64,000 nucleotides of DNA, taken from Ailanthus altissimus (Eukaryota; Streptophyta; Magnoliopsida; Sapindales; Simaroubaceae). This document shows positions 10,900-23,205 of the stretch, piece by piece. Location of the stretch: assembly GCA_946807835.1 (NCBI GenBank), contig OX327705.1:12430501-12494500 (forward strand). Direction: 5' to 3'. The notes beneath the pieces were generated by a model. It searched no databases and was not told where the DNA came from. It worked only from the letters and a program-made list of their open reading frames with translations. Both the position numbers and the translations under genes were made by a program. Every line of letters begins with the position of its first letter. Positions within the stretch are counted from its first letter, which is position 1.

Positions 10900-11560
10900 T
10901 TAGAAATAGAGTACAAACCTTCAAATGACAAACCCCTTCCATTCTTCCTTTCCTATTCTGAATTTTAGAAACAATTATATAAAAACACACCACTGCTTCC
11001 CATCATTGCCTAGACTCAAACCCAAAGCATCAAATTCATTCCCTTTCGCTAACAGACGAAAATGTCATAGTAAGACAAAATCAATTGAGTCAAATGGTTC
11101 ATTGAGGAAAAAAAAAAGAACAGTGAATGGTTGTTCAAAGCAGAAAGTTTGTTGAATAGATCATGACCGTAGAAAATAACTAGGCGTCTACTGGGTGGAT
11201 GACATATTTCTTTTCGTATATCATCACTAACATAAGAATTGGACTGTAGGAGAGCTTACACAAAAATGGACGTCTTTATTACAATATTTGGAAGTGAAGC
11301 CTAGCACTGAACAACACATTGTTTTCCTACAAATTCAAGCCAATACTACGAGGAAAAAGAAAAATTACAAAAGTAAGGTTAAGTTGAAGGGAAGAATTCT
11401 TCAAGTGAAACAAAACCATTTATTCTTGCATTCCAAATATAGGCAAAGATTACACTTTCCAGACAAGGAATGCCAAGAAGTGCAGTCCATAAGAATTACT
11501 TTGCTCACTACTTGTCAGGGTCTTCACCCGAAATGTTGGTGCTAAACTAGAAGCTAATTC
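10900..11560 (+). pseudogene. Possible host gene remnant (unrecognised; basic, transit-peptide-like start)
   Basis: Two open stretches lie close together. 10925-11155 starts MTNPFHSSFPILNF, is rich in Ser, Phe, Lys and Arg with few acidic residues, and contains SLPRLKPKASNSFPF. That composition is compatible with a plastid or mitochondrial targeting peptide. 11288-11545 is Lys/Arg rich, and a neighbouring frame reads SAVHKNYFAHYLSGSSPEML. Base composition is less AT-rich than the flanks, and I find no match to the retrotransposon families of this window. Frames shift between segments, so if it is coding it is broken or has introns. I cannot assign a family, and non-coding repeat sequence is an equal possibility. 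Confidence 0.2.
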
Positions 11561-11756
11561 TTAAAAGTCAAATTCCTATTTCCTCTGCAAAAGCTTTTAC
11601 CTGGTATAAAAATAAGAAATGAATGTAACTACTGAGCTTAATCACATTAAAAGAGAGCATTAACCATTGCATATAATTACACAAAAATAGCTATAATACT
11701 AAGTACTGAAACATAAAAAAAGGACCAAAATGATTTTAACCATCAACAACTGAAAA
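11561..11756. other. AT-rich spacer, nothing recognised
   Basis: No coding frame, no repeat match within the window and no motif that I can support. Confidence 0.5.
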
Positions 11757-13318
11757 AATTGTTAATGTATTTTTGGGTGTATGCATATAATTGTATACAT
11801 GTTGAAAAACTTAAATATATGTCGCACATATACTATTTACAGTAGAATTAAACATATAATCAATATGTACACATATAAACTGGAGTATAAACAAGTTAAG
11901 ATTGCAGAAACATACATTTGGAGCTCACTTTAAAGTCTACCCTTGAACAATTTTAGTCCACAACAATCCGGTGGGATTGTGGAATTAGAATGGTAGTTTT
12001 GATTAATTTTCAGCTGTTGGTTTAAAAATTAAAAACAAATTCAGTTTAATAAAATAAACGTAAGCCAAATCGTCTTGTTCATAATTACATGTATAGGGAT
12101 AAAATATTACCTCAATTTCTCGCTATAATAGATCTTGAATTGACTGGCTGCAATCTTCTCTACTATCCTCAATCTTCAAACTCAACGCTTGTGGGCACGT
12201 GAATCATTTTTAATCTCTAAAACTACTAATACCCAAATATGAGAGAATGGTATTAATTAAATTCTTTTTTCCACATAAGAATACGTAAAAAGAATTTTTC
12301 TCTATTTGGTTGTTTTGTTTATTACTTCATACCTCCCATATATATAGGGATCTCCCTTGGGTATTTAGAATTTGATTAGGATTAGAAAATTAGAGTTTGA
12401 TTAGGATTTGAGCTAGTAGATGGACTGCAAGAACCATGGGCTTCTCAGCTCCAACTTAAAAGGCCTAGTCCTTATTATCTCATAATACACCAATTCTTCT
12501 AAGTTAACCCTAGACTATTCCACTAAAAGCCAATGGCTGTACTCTAGTAACTCATGTTATAAAGTAAAAGCCTATTTAATTAAAATACTTTTAATTAAGT
12601 TGGGCTTGGTCTTTAGAACAATAATAATCACTTAATTGACCCTCTAATTGATGTCCATAATTAAAGTTAGGCCATGAAATTTTTTTTTGCCTCTTTAATT
12701 ACTTATTTGCCCCTAAGTTACTGAATACTCTAATGATCACTTTTAATATATCTATATTTGTAAATAAATTTACAAATAAATATTATTATTCGATAAATAA
12801 TTTATTGAATAAACTGTGGCCACAGATTCTAATGATCAAGTACTGCAAATAGCTTAGGTGGACATTAATTATTACATTCCATCTTGCAAATATATGTTCC
12901 TACGACCCATGAAATTATATTTGCAAGCTATCGAGGTTTTGACCATTTATATAGATCTTTCTCCGTGATAACTCAAAAGATACAACGCATAAATGTAAGT
13001 TCATTACCTGCTCAGGATTAAGATCAATTAAGCTTATTAAAGCTTTTGTGAATTAAAATCTATGACATTTAGTTAACCAAATTAAAATTCACAGTAGTTC
13101 TGTTCAATGTAACATATACATTAGTTTTTCTACTCGAAGTCTCTACTTCGATGATCAAGGTAAATTATCTACTATAAGAAGCAGAAAAACTACAACCTTA
13201 CATAATGAAATGTCCTTTTCATTAATGGTTGTGAACATGATTTAATTTATAAAGAACTTGTGATCTATACCCTCTGTCTTAGCATCATATGCCTAATATA
13301 TAAGACAAATAAAAAGAA
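11757..13318 (-). mobile_element. Copia LTR, F-like, minus strand, 5' end truncated
   Basis: Its low-coordinate end (TTGTTAATG...GTGTATGCATAT) resembles the copA LTR 3' ends at 27432 and 37902. The region 12650-13320 is the reverse complement of the F LTRs at 22078 and 23821 (GATCAAGTACTGCAAATAG, TGATCAAGGTAAATTATCTAC). It is probably a separate subfamily. It ends at 13318 without the expected LTR start and abuts a plus-strand pol fragment. A minus-strand TATA box lies near 12339-12348. Confidence 0.65.
12339..12348 (-). promoter_or_regulatory. TATA box of the minus-strand F-like LTR
   Basis: On the minus strand TATATATGGGAGG. The equivalent positions of the plus-strand F LTRs also carry TATATATA. 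Confidence 0.4.
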
Positions 13319-13319
13319 A

Positions 13320-13660
13320 GAACCAGAGAGAATAATGCTATGAAATCTTCAATATCTCATTTGAAAGAATTGCTCTAAACTGAGAATGCAAAATTATTTT
13401 CTCATATATCCCAATAAGAAAGTTATACATATCGAGTATACCGATTCATATTTTCAAAAATATAAAGATACCCAAATATCTACCTCAGGACATGTATTCA
13501 TTGTAGGTGGCGGGGCTCTAAGTAAGAATATAAAATAATCATACATTACATATTCTACTGAGGAGTGTATTTTGTATCTATCGTTTTAATCTCCTAAACT
13601 TAATATTGCTCAACTTGAACAAGAATATTTTTCTAATATGCATTAATGTAATTTTGCAGA
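13320..13660 (+). pseudogene. F-family RT/RNase H junction fragment
   Basis: Plus-strand frames give LKELL-TENAKLFSHISQ, a GYTDSYFQ-like stretch near 13437, TSGHVF and YITYSTEECIL, matching the RT tail and RNase H start of the F element at 23206-23810. It contains stops, and the rest of RNase H is missing. It is separated by an inserted LTR from a further RNase H piece at 14862. Confidence 0.6.
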
Positions 13661-14861
13661 TTCCAAATTAATAGGGCTATTTAGGGCGAAAAGCAAAGGA
13701 AAAAACTCAAAAATATGAAAGGTGCTACAGTGACTGCTATAGTGTCCTTAACGCAAGAAAGTGTCATGGCATAATGAACTGTAAAATGACCAGTGATTAC
13801 TGTTTGGGAACTATTCACATAAATAACCCCCTACAGTAGTGATAATTTGGGCAGCAACTTGGCACTGCGGTGCCATTAGATGTAGAAAAAGATAATTTTA
13901 CCCTAATTTTGAGATCTAAAAAAAGAGAACTAAAGGTCTTGTTTTATAAAGGGGAGAGTGCATGAAATTTTGAGAGAAAAGCTAAGAGTTTATAGTGAGA
14001 GAAACATAGTTAGAGCTTGGAATCTTGATAATCTTTGAAGATTCAAGGCCCTAAAACCTTCTTCAATTATTTTATCACTCTCATCTTATCTCATTTATTT
14101 TGGTTTCAACTTTACTTTTGTAATTTGTGTTGTGTGAACATGGTTACTTTTATGAAATCTTGGACTATTGTATTTGTGCATTTGACAATGTATTGCTAAA
14201 TTTCATGTTTTAGAGTTTGATGTAACTCTACTTAGTATTATGTCTTGATATGTTATGTTGATTAATGACTATCTTTTGTTTATCATTTACACTTTTCATA
14301 AGTTTAATGCTTCTAATTGGATTGGGAAATTGATTAGATGATTTAGACTTATGGGTTATGTGTTTGGGAAAGGTTAACCTATTTTTGGAATTAAAAAGCA
14401 TAGCCATAAATTTATTGAGTTAGGAGACTAATAGAATTAGCGGAATAACTTAAGGGTAATTCCATGCATGTATAGGGATATCAACTTAGTTGTGTATATC
14501 TTATTTGACACTTGGGAGATGTAATGAGATTTTTTTCTAAACCCTTACTTAATGAATTCACAAGATTAGTTGTTAATCACTAGCTATAAATAACATAGGA
14601 ATGGTATAGTGAAATCAATATCCTAGGACCCTTTTACCATAGAATTCTCATCTCCTTGATTTACTAAATTATTTATTTTAAACATATTTAATTTCATAAT
14701 TCAACTTAGTCTTTAAATTAGCATAGAAAAAGTTAGGTTTTCAACATTATAGTACTTATCATTAATTTAAGACATCAATCCTCATTCATCATTTTACTAC
14801 TTGATCACAACCTGTGCACTTGTGGTTATAATTCGCGTATGTATAATTTTTGAATATCTAA
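13661..14861 (+). mobile_element. LTR of a D-related element, boundaries uncertain
   Basis: The ending CTACTTGATCACAACCTGTGC...GGTTATAATTCGCG and the CCTAGGACCCTTTTACC block resemble the 3' half of non-chromoviral plant LTRs. The layout parallels D read on its minus strand. Near 13722-13870 it carries repeated CTACAGTG/ACTGTA motifs. It interrupts an F-family RNase H, but I could not fix a terminal TG/CA pair or a target duplication. Confidence 0.5.
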
Positions 14862-15254
14862 TGTGGATGCTAGATATGTAGCTGCATCAGAAGCTGTAAA
14901 GAGGTTGTATGACTCCTCAAGTTCCTCATTTGCTTGGAAATCTGAATTTGTGTACTCGATGGAAATTTATAGAAAAACCTAAAGGGATAAAAATCATAAG
15001 GTGTAAAAAGGGTTAAAAGAGAAAGAGAATGGTAGATAAAAAGGTGGTAACATTCAAAGTTAGGCTCATTGCAAAACAATACACTTAGAAAATAGGGTAT
15101 CGATTATAAGAAAACCATTTAATCGGTTGTTATGCTTAATTCTATTAGGATTTCTTTTTCATTGCATCAATTCTTGATTAGACACTTGATAAATGGATTT
15201 CAAACTACCTTTCTTAATGATAATATTGAAAAAAGTATATATATGATTTGAACA
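14862..15254 (+). pseudogene. F-family RNase H and RT pieces in scrambled order
   Basis: ARYVAASEAVKR (RNase H) is followed by PKGIKIIRCKK-like linker sequence, a VTFKVRLIAKQYT-like RT start and LDKWISNYLS-like residues (DKWDFKTTFLN equivalent). In an intact element RNase H comes after RT, so the order is reversed, which implies deletion plus rearrangement. Multiple stops are present. Confidence 0.6.
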
Positions 15255-15427
15255 AACACCAGCTCATAACAAACTCTAACCAACTTCTAAATATTTTAGT
15301 AGAAAAAGCAAATCCTAGAGTATTTAAACATCCATCAATTGATTCTACACCTGCATTCTTCTAACTATTTGATTTATGACTCTACAACAATCTTTGATCT
15401 AAAATGTTCTCTTACCTTGCCAAGCTA
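15255..15427 (-). mobile_element. Short copia LTR fragment (third lineage, as at 58585-58917)
   Basis: The minus strand begins AGAGAACATTTTAGATC and shares ACTCTAGGATTTGC, GTTAGAGTTTGTTATGAGCT and GAATCAATTGATGGATGTT-like blocks with 58740-58910. That copy follows an RNase H C-terminus, which identifies it as a copia LTR. Confidence 0.6.
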
Positions 15428-15860
15428 TCAAGGCCATCATTCACTCTGGCATAGCTGTATATTGTAAGTGTTACCATCCAAGAGCTAGGTAGCGTAAGAC
15501 ATTAATAGAAAGCAATGTGCAATGTGGCGTGAGCCACTGGCAATGTGTTTTATTGAATGGGTTGGTGACGAGTTTATGCTGCAATGCACGGTTGGCAATT
15601 GTAAAGTGTTAAGCGGTCAACGATGAGAGGTTGGGTTTTCTTACTCAATTGACTACCTATTTTTAGCAACTGATAATTGCGTTGGTAAGAGGTGGGAGCA
15701 GTTGCAATAGGAAAGGGAGACTTGGAGAGAAAAAGATGAAATTAAGTTTCATCTTAGAGTTTCTCATTCCGCCCCCTCTAATTGCTATGAATTTTGTCTT
15801 GGCAAGTTTAAGTTCAAAATATTTGAAAATAAAGTCCTAAATTGAATTTCATTTTTTTTT
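15428..15860 (-). repeat. Repeat H, copy 2
   Basis: Starts TTACCTTGCCAAGCTATCAAGG and ends around TTTCATCCAAGCCCC. It aligns block by block with 9960-10390 and 39150-39560. It joins sharply at 15427/15428 to a copia LTR fragment. Confidence 0.6.
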
Positions 15861-16199
15861 CATCCAAGCCCCCTATAGTTTTGAATAATTATGTTTTCGA
15901 ATAAAAAACGTCTAGACATTTGCAAATAGTCCCCAAAAAATGGCCAAATTTTGTTTTAACTTTTTCTTGTCCAAATTATATAACAGTTATATAGGATATT
16001 TTAATGAAATTATTGGCCCTAAGAGTATTTTAATAAATTTTTATTTAGAAAGGCCTAATAAGAATTTTGACCCTAAAACTTGCCTAATTTATACTAAAAT
16101 AAATGGATTAAATAAAATTAAAAGGCCTACATGTTAAACCTATAAAACACACAAGCAAATGAAATTATACATTATTGACAAGCTCGGGTTCACTTTAAG
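15861..16199. other. AT-rich tail after repeat H, nothing recognised
   Basis: Part of it (to about 15930) resembles 39560-39630 next to repeat H copy 3. An open frame at 15940-16137 is AT-driven and has no recognisable residues. Confidence 0.4.
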
Positions 16200-16874
16200 G
16201 AGCTCTTGAAGAATTTAGGCTTCGTTTTAATGTTTTGTTCTAGGAAAAGCCATTAATTTTTGCATTTTTGTATTTATCAAATTAAACAGTTGGTTGCATA
16301 ATATGTTGTATAGATTAAGATGTCGTATTCATATGTTCGTACATTGATATATCATGTAACATTAATGTTTTAGTGAGCTAGGGATAAGATTGATGTCATG
16401 ATATTAATATTATATAAATTTATGATTTGCTGCAGCCTTATTAATTATTTTATTTGATAAATTAGATATTCGCGGGAGAAATTTTCATTCGATAAATTAA
16501 TTGGTATAAAACAATTTGAGTGGGAGAGGTCTTTATGCATAAGGTCTACAACCTCTATTATTGGTCGCATTGTAAAGTAGATTAATGCCTTGTCTCAAAC
16601 TTTGTGAGATTCCACATGGAGGATATTAATCAAAACTGGTTATTAAATAAGACTTTCCTAATAGATAAATCTAAAGTATGACTCGTGCAAAACTAACTAT
16701 CCTATGGTCGCACTTTTAATTAGAAAATATAGAGGTTTGAAATAACTTATGCATAGTTAACTTAGGGTGATTAATATCCTCCCTATAAAGTTCTTATTAA
16801 TTAAATAAGGGCTATAATCGGTAGTTTATTATTATTATATACAAGATATCTAGATGATGATGATGATGATAATG

Positions 16875-16910
<36 letters not shown>

Positions 16911-16935
16911 GATAGGATTTAAGTCTGATTATGAT
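16200..16935 (+). mobile_element. F-family 5' leader
   Basis: Lies directly upstream of the F gag region. Its part 16360-16690 is similar to 41890-42130 (GATATTAATATTATAT, GTAGATTAATG, TCTCAAAC-TTGTGAGATTC, TTATTAGATAAGACTT). The end reads GACCACTTTACGGTGGCATA and matches the start of the first F copy near 7725. It is non-coding. Confidence 0.55.
16852..16909. repeat. Microsatellite (GAT)n then (AAT)n
   Basis: A run of GAT triplets passes into a run of AAT triplets within the F leader. Confidence 0.9.
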
Positions 16936-18167
16936 GAATATGACCACTTTACGGTGGCATATTTGGAATAGAAATTTAATTATTGATGCATAATTAAATA
17001 TAGCTAACGTTCTACAAATATGCATTTCTTGTTTTCATATTATGCAAAAGATAAATATGCTTGAAGTGAATATATGCTCATGTATAAATTTATTTTTCAA
17101 AATATATCTTCATTTAGTCTACTAGCATCTATTCTTAACCAAAAAATCTTAACTGAGAATAATTATATGGATTAAAAAAGGAACTTGAACATTGTACTCA
17201 AAGTTGACAAACACATATTTGTCTTCACTGGTTAATGTCCTCCTTAAAAACAATTAAAAACAATGCACCACAAGTCGAAAATAGATACTTGTAAAAGTTA
17301 TTTGACACAAGCCCCGTCTTCGTTCCTTAGTCCTGATCCTAAAAGAAGAGGTAGTAAGAAAATGAAGAACAAGTCCAAGAAAGCATCTAACTCATTATTA
17401 ATCTAAATTCAGAAAAAAAAGGCCTAAAGGAGTGTGTGGCATTAAAAAGCATTGGAAGGGAAGTTGGCCCAAGCCATTTAACTTATCTTACCATTGCTCA
17501 AAATGGAGTTTTAGCTTCTAGTAATAGTCTTTTTATCAAAACATATTTAATGTTTGATTGATAGTAGATTACGGAGCCACTAATCATATTTGTAATTTAT
17601 TGTAATGGCTATAAGCCAATGATGGTGAAATTAGTCATAGGCTGGGAAATGGTGCAACTGTTATAACTAAAGCAATGGGTGTTGTTCATCTTTTATTTTG
17701 ATGATTTTTTAGGACCTCAGTGTTATACAATTGTTTATTAGTATCTAAACTTAAATACAATTTGATTTCAATTAGTTATTTAAATAATTTTAATTAATCT
17801 ATTATCTTTGACTCAACTGTAGGTTCAAAAGAAATATATTTCTTTTGTATGTTCGGGTACACATTTTAACAAATCATACTACATATTTTCTAAAACCAAC
17901 TCACTGCATGATATGAAATTAGATAATTAATCTAATATTTTAAGTGGATTATATTGTCTCCTACAATCTAACATATCTATGGCATACATGTCTTAGTCAT
18001 ATAAGTCTAGATAGGATCTAAAGACAGGTCAAAGATGGACCTTTGAGTTTATTGGAGATTGAACATTTTTCAGTCTACGAATCCTATACAAAAGGCAATT
18101 GAGTAGAATACCATTTAATGCTAAAGATAATACAGCCATTGAGATGTTAAGATTAGTACAATATGTT
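16936..18167 (+). pseudogene. F-family gag to integrase, decayed, first half (split by a solo LTR)
   Basis: It is collinear with 7719-8980. Gag tail KMKNKSKKASNS. Remnant zinc knuckle CGIKKHWKG. Protease VDYGATNHICN, in which the DSG active site has become DYG. LGNGATV, the KLKYNLISISYLNN-like stretch, then the integrase zinc finger region from about 17985. The frame stops at the target site GTTAT and resumes after the solo LTR. Stops are present throughout, so it was dead or decaying when hit, or has decayed since. Confidence 0.8.
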
Positions 18168-18172
18168 GTTAT
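18168..18172. other. Target-site duplication GTTAT, left
   Basis: Identical GTTAT at 20499-20503 on the other side of the solo LTR. The uninterrupted homologue at 8955-8990 shows continuity across this point. Confidence 0.85.
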
Positions 18173-20498
18173 TGTTGGGCGTGTATTATACTAGGGTGAT
18201 TATATGTGTAATGTGTTCATCATTTTGAAATAAGCATATTATACATACAAATATTGTTGGCGGATTAAGAAATTAAATTTCACAACATGATAAACACATT
18301 AATATAAACTGAATAAAAAACATTAGGGTAATTTGAACATATCTTTGCCAATGATTCGGTGATGAACAAAAATTCTCGGAGCTCACCTTGAAGTTAATCC
18401 TTGAACAATTCTAGTCTCTAACTCTTGGTGGGATTAGAGAAGCTAGAATAGTAGCTCAAAATTGGTGTAGGATTTTTTTGTTCTAGTACTTAAACTCTTT
18501 AAGCAAAATAAACTCTCTTTTTCGCTCTTATAACAAAACTCATTTTGCCTTTTGTTTTTCCTACCAAGTTTAACTTGAGAGAAAAAGATGAAGAAGTAAT
18601 TTTTGTGTTTAAAAGCCTTCCAAAGAGTGAAAGAATTCACTTTGCCCAAATTTACACTTCACTATACATAACCCTTATGCAATTAATCACTTAAGTGAAA
18701 TTACACATGTAATTTTCTTATATTTTCATAAACGAATTAACCAAAACCCTTTTTCTTCATTTTAATGGGACAATGACATTTCAAATGAATTAATAAATAA
18801 CAATACAATATTTATTTCATTAAAATAATGCTTTGCCGAATTTTGATTCTTCAAAATTAACAAAATGAAACATTTTTCTTGTTTGACTACATTTATTAAT
18901 GTTAAAAGTATTTCAATGCAAATGTTTTTAAATAAATAATTCAAACCAAGATAAATGTTCTATTAATGGCCCAAGCACTATTTAAAATAATATATTAAAT
19001 ACATTTTTTGCCTTATCAATGCAAGACAAGAAAACACACTTTAATTATTTAATTAATTCATTAAGAAAAGTGTCCAACACATGTCACATAAAAAATAATA
19101 TAATAAACATCTCATGTCCATTAATGACAAGTGTCCCACTCATGCTTAATAAAATAATATAATAAACATCATATGTTTATTTAAATAAAATAATGTCCAA
19201 TTAATTACAAGAGCAAATGGTTTAATGACATGTGTCAAGAGTACCTTTTCCAACAAAAGAGGGATCTATTTGCAACATTTGCAAACTATATTTTTCACTT
19301 TACAAAGAGGTCCTCAAAACGAATCCTACTACCAAAAATTTCCCGGATCGAACCGTTTGACCCGGCTTGCTACCCTAGTGCTCAACAAGTATACTTCATA
19401 TTATGAGACTCCTTAGGTTTAAGCTCGTTTGTCTTATGAAATATTTTCATAAGTCCATGAACGATGTCCCACACACACGTTGCGAATATTACAGAACGAC
19501 GCGTTGAACTATACAAGCTGAGGTTAACCATATTTGTATAATCCTTCCGTCATTTATATCCTAGAGAGCAGAGATATAGATTCTTACCATCAAATCTCTA
19601 TTTGCTCATCCGTGAACTTATCTCTAGATTTGTATCTCGATAAACAATATATGCAAACACTTTTATAATATTGTTTAACCCTGCAGAAAACTCTTTCCTT
19701 GGGCATACTGCTTATGGCCATAAGACTTTCTGAGATACAACCTCGGAGCATCTAGATATACAACTCACCTATGTGAGCTGACGGATCCCGTATCTACGTA
19801 CACCAAACTCCATGAGCATTGGACTATACCCAGCGACACATAGCAGTCAGACCATGAAAGGTCTCTAACATATGTAGAACCGAAGTATAGTGAAACACTC
19901 ACAAGCCCACTATGGTGCTCAGGTCCAAGGATCACGAATACTGCTCTACTCGAGAAGATCTTCAATTGACGGCTTCATAGGATGTCTATAGGAGGTCCTC
20001 ATGAGTCTATCCAGTATTCAGTCCTTATTGAATACCTGTATGCCTATACAAGCTTCCACTAAGCTTATAGTCTGCTAAGATTAACTATTTAGACCATCCA
20101 GATATAGACATACACTAATCTATATATATTAGGGTTTCACTAATAGACCCGCATCAGTAAAATAGACCAAGAACTTAGTATTTTAGATCATACTTATATA
20201 ATGACATTTTCTAGCACTATTTGCAACCCTTTGCAACTATATCATTACTAATATATTCCAAGGTCTTTGTCCCATTTCAGACAAGGCTCTAACTCTTTAG
20301 ATATTGCTAAATATTGGCTCTAATCTAAACTTTTTAGACCAGATCTAAACTCTTTTAGATCATACAATATGTGAAATGTTCCAAGCATCTTACCATTTCA
20401 ATAAATATAATTAGCAATTAAAAGAAATGTCAATTGCATAAATATTAAAATTAAATATTCATACAAAATGGGATGGCATATAAGCACAAATCCCAATA
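18173..20498 (-). mobile_element. copA solo LTR, complete, with 5-bp target duplication
   Basis: This 2326-bp LTR lies in minus orientation. On the plus strand it runs TGTTGGGCGTG...AAATCCCAATA, so the LTR start has TG changed to TA. It carries the TTATGGCCATAA palindrome near 19716 and the hairpin region near 20310-20365. It is flanked by GTTAT on both sides and sits inside the F integrase. A single LTR with an intact duplication is the usual product of LTR-LTR recombination after a full-length insertion. Confidence 0.9.
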
Positions 20499-20503
20499 GT
20501 TAT

Positions 20504-22077
20504 GGGTTTATTAGCACACAAACTAGAGGAGGTCATGAATATTTTATCTCTTTTATTGATGATTATTCTAGATGCAGTTATATGTACCTAATGCACCATG
20601 GGACTGAGGCTTTTGATCAATTCAAGAAGTTGCAAGTCAAAGTAGAGAAGTATTTAGTAAAACACAAAAAGGAACTTCAATTTGATTGAGGTAACGAGTA
20701 TCTCTATAGTCAGTGCATGACTTATTTGTAAGAAAGTAAGGTATTATCCTAGTTGACTGCACTTAGGTCTCTCTAGAAAAATGGTGTAATAGATAAAAAT
20801 ATAAACTCTTCTTGAAATTGTGAGGTTAATGATGATTTATCAAACTTTATCTATCTTATTTTGGGGTTCTGACTTGAAAACATCCATTTACCCTCTTAAT
20901 TGAGTTCCATCTAATTCAATCCCAAAATTTTATTTGAAAATGTTGATAAATTATAAACCCAATTTACATATGTTACATAAATTGGGTTGCCTAACTTATG
21001 TGATGAAAGGGAATATAAATAAACTAGAATCTAAGTAAAAAAATTGTTTGATTATTGGTTATCCTAAAACAATAAGAGAAAGTCTTTTCTATAGTTCTCA
21101 AGATAAAGTGCTTGTTAGTACCAATGTAATATTTTTTTAGGACGATTATATAAAAGCCTTTAAACTTAAGAGAAATATAACTTTTGATTATTTATTTGGA
21201 AGCTATAGTGTTATCACTGAGAGTATTCATAAGTTAGTTCTTAATCCAAATCATAATGCCCAACTAGAGCTAGTTGTGGAACTATAACCATTAGTACGTT
21301 GTCATAATGGGAGGAATTTTAGATGCCAACTAGTTACATGTTAATTATATAAAGTCTTTTAGGTAGCCTCTAAGGAACATGAACTTGATCCAACTAGCTA
21401 TGATAAAACAAGGGTTGATATAGGTGTAGATTATTGTCATAAAGATTGAAATCAGAGATGGATACTATGTGTCTTAATGAAGTATAGGAACTTGTAAAAA
21501 ACCTAAATGGATAAAAACCATAAGGTGTAAGCAGGTCTACAAGTAAAAGACAAGGGTAGATATAAAGGTGGAAACATTCAAAGTTAGTCTTATTGCAAAA
21601 TGATACACTTAGAAAGAGGGTGTTGATTATTTATAAAAAAAAACCCCTTTTAATTGGATGTTATGCTTAATTCTATTGACAATTGATTTCCAACCAATCA
21701 TACATTACAGACTCTACCATGGAATCTAAATATGTATCTACATTAGAAGTGACAAAAAAGATTGTATGGCTCCTCAAATTCCTTACAAATCCAGAAGTGG
21801 TACCTACTGTTAAGATGCGTTTTATTCTTTATTATGATAATAGTAAAGTTTTAGCATAGTTTAAGGAATCAAGATATCATAAGAAAGGAAAACATATGAG
21901 AGAATATTATTTGGTAAAAAAGTTTATGCAAAAAGGTGAGGTTATGATATCTAAGATTGCATCAAGAGATAATCTAGCAAATCCATTTGCCACACATTGC
22001 CAAAAACTTGTTTTGAAACTCATATTAACAATATAATATTTCTATAGATGCCTTACTTGTTTTTGAGAAAGTGGGAG
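20504..22077 (+). pseudogene. F-family integrase, RT start and RNase H, decayed, second half
   Basis: The integrase core continues with GGHEYFISFIDDYSRCSYMY and AFDQFKKLQVKVEKYL, then QFD and GNEYL, with stops. The second catalytic Asp (FIDDYSR) remains. The first (HSD) is lost at the junction region, and the catalytic Glu is Asp in KNGVIDKN. Next come YSSQDKVLVSTN and the RT start (FKVSLIAK-like, near 21575). At about 21680 the sequence jumps straight to RNase H (NHTLQT, SKYVSTLEV, KKIVWLLKFL, YYDNSKV, KEYYLVKK-like), so most of RT is deleted. A purine tract near 22067-22077 leads into the LTR. Confidence 0.8.
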
Positions 22078-23205
22078 ATTCTTAGGCATTATACGTTATT
22101 AAAGCCCTTAGAGCATGTTTAATAATGTTTTCTTATTAAATGAAATTTATTCATATGTTTTTGAGCATTTATTGAAGACCTCATATTTATAAAGTATGTA
22201 ATTTAAGTATTAGGCATACGATACAAATACAAAAGTATTAATCACAAATTATTTATGATTTAAATATTATTCACAATCATTAATGGAAAGAGCATTTAAT
22301 TATGTAAGATCGTAGTTTTCTATTTTTATAGTGAATGATCTATCTTAATAGTTTAAATAGAGACTTCAAGTAGATATAATACATTGAATTAGACTAATAT
22401 AAATTTTTATTTAGTCAATAAAATATCTGATCTTAAATCATAAAAGTTTTAATAAGCTTAATTTAGCTTATTACTAAGCTAGTAATGAACTTATATTTAT
22501 GTGTTGTGTCTTTTGAGTTATCAAAGAGTGAAATTCATATAAACGGAAAAAAAAGCCTTGATAGCTTGGAGAGGCAATTTCATGAGTCGAGGAACATATA
22601 CTTACAACATAGAATCTATACTTAGTGATATTCACCTACGCTGTTTATAGTACTTGATCATTTAAATTTGTAGTTACAGTTTATTCAACAAATTGTTTAT
22701 TAAATAATAATATTTATTTTTAAAATTTATTTACAAATATAGACATTAAAAAATTATCATTATAGTATTCAGTAACTTAGAGGTAAATAAGTAATTAAAG
22801 AGATAATACATTTTTTAATGACCAAAATTTAATTATGGACATTAATAAAGAAACAAATAAGAGCTTATTATTAGTCTAAGACCAAGTCTAATTTAACTAA
22901 AAGGGTTTTAATTAAAATAGACTTTATTCATTTTACATGGTTTACTAGAGTACAACTTTTGACTTTTTATAGAATAGTCTAGGGTTAATTAATAAGATCT
23001 GATGAGTCATGAGATAACTTGACTTCAACTTTTTATGTTGGATCAAGAAAGCTAATGGATCTGTTAGTCCCTCTACTATCTTAATTCTAAATAGAACTCT
23101 AAATCCTTAAGGTTAGTGCTTATATATAGAGGAGGTATGAAGTAGCAAATATAATAAATCTTTGTACGTATTGTATGAGAGAGAGAGATACTTGTTTGTA
23201 GTTAG
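22078..23205 (+). mobile_element. F LTR, first copy (3' end missing)
   Basis: Starts TTCTTAGGCATTATACG after the purine tract AAGTGGGAGA. It aligns with 23821-24950 throughout. A TATA box lies at 23121-23128. It breaks near 23190-23215 into a second RT/RNase H fragment, losing about 200 bp of its 3' end. Confidence 0.75.
23121..23128 (+). promoter_or_regulatory. TATA box of F LTR, first copy
   Basis: TATATATA in the context AGTGCTTATATATAGAGGAGG. The same context occurs in the second F LTR at 24881. Confidence 0.4.

Noticed and set aside
10900..11560. A plastid-targeted protein gene
   Set aside because: The targeting-like start is only compositional. Frames are broken and no domain is recognised, so it is kept as a low-confidence remnant only.
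13661..14861. Calling a target duplication for this LTR
   Set aside because: Several TG/CA placements are possible, and none gives matching five-base flanks.
15940..16137. A 65-codon plus-strand open frame rich in Asn, Lys, Phe and Ile
   Set aside because: Composition follows the AT-rich base content. No motif and no conservation in the related sequence near 39600.
16801..17025. Minus-strand open frame with Leu and Ser runs
   Set aside because: It comes from the GAT/AAT microsatellite in the F leader.
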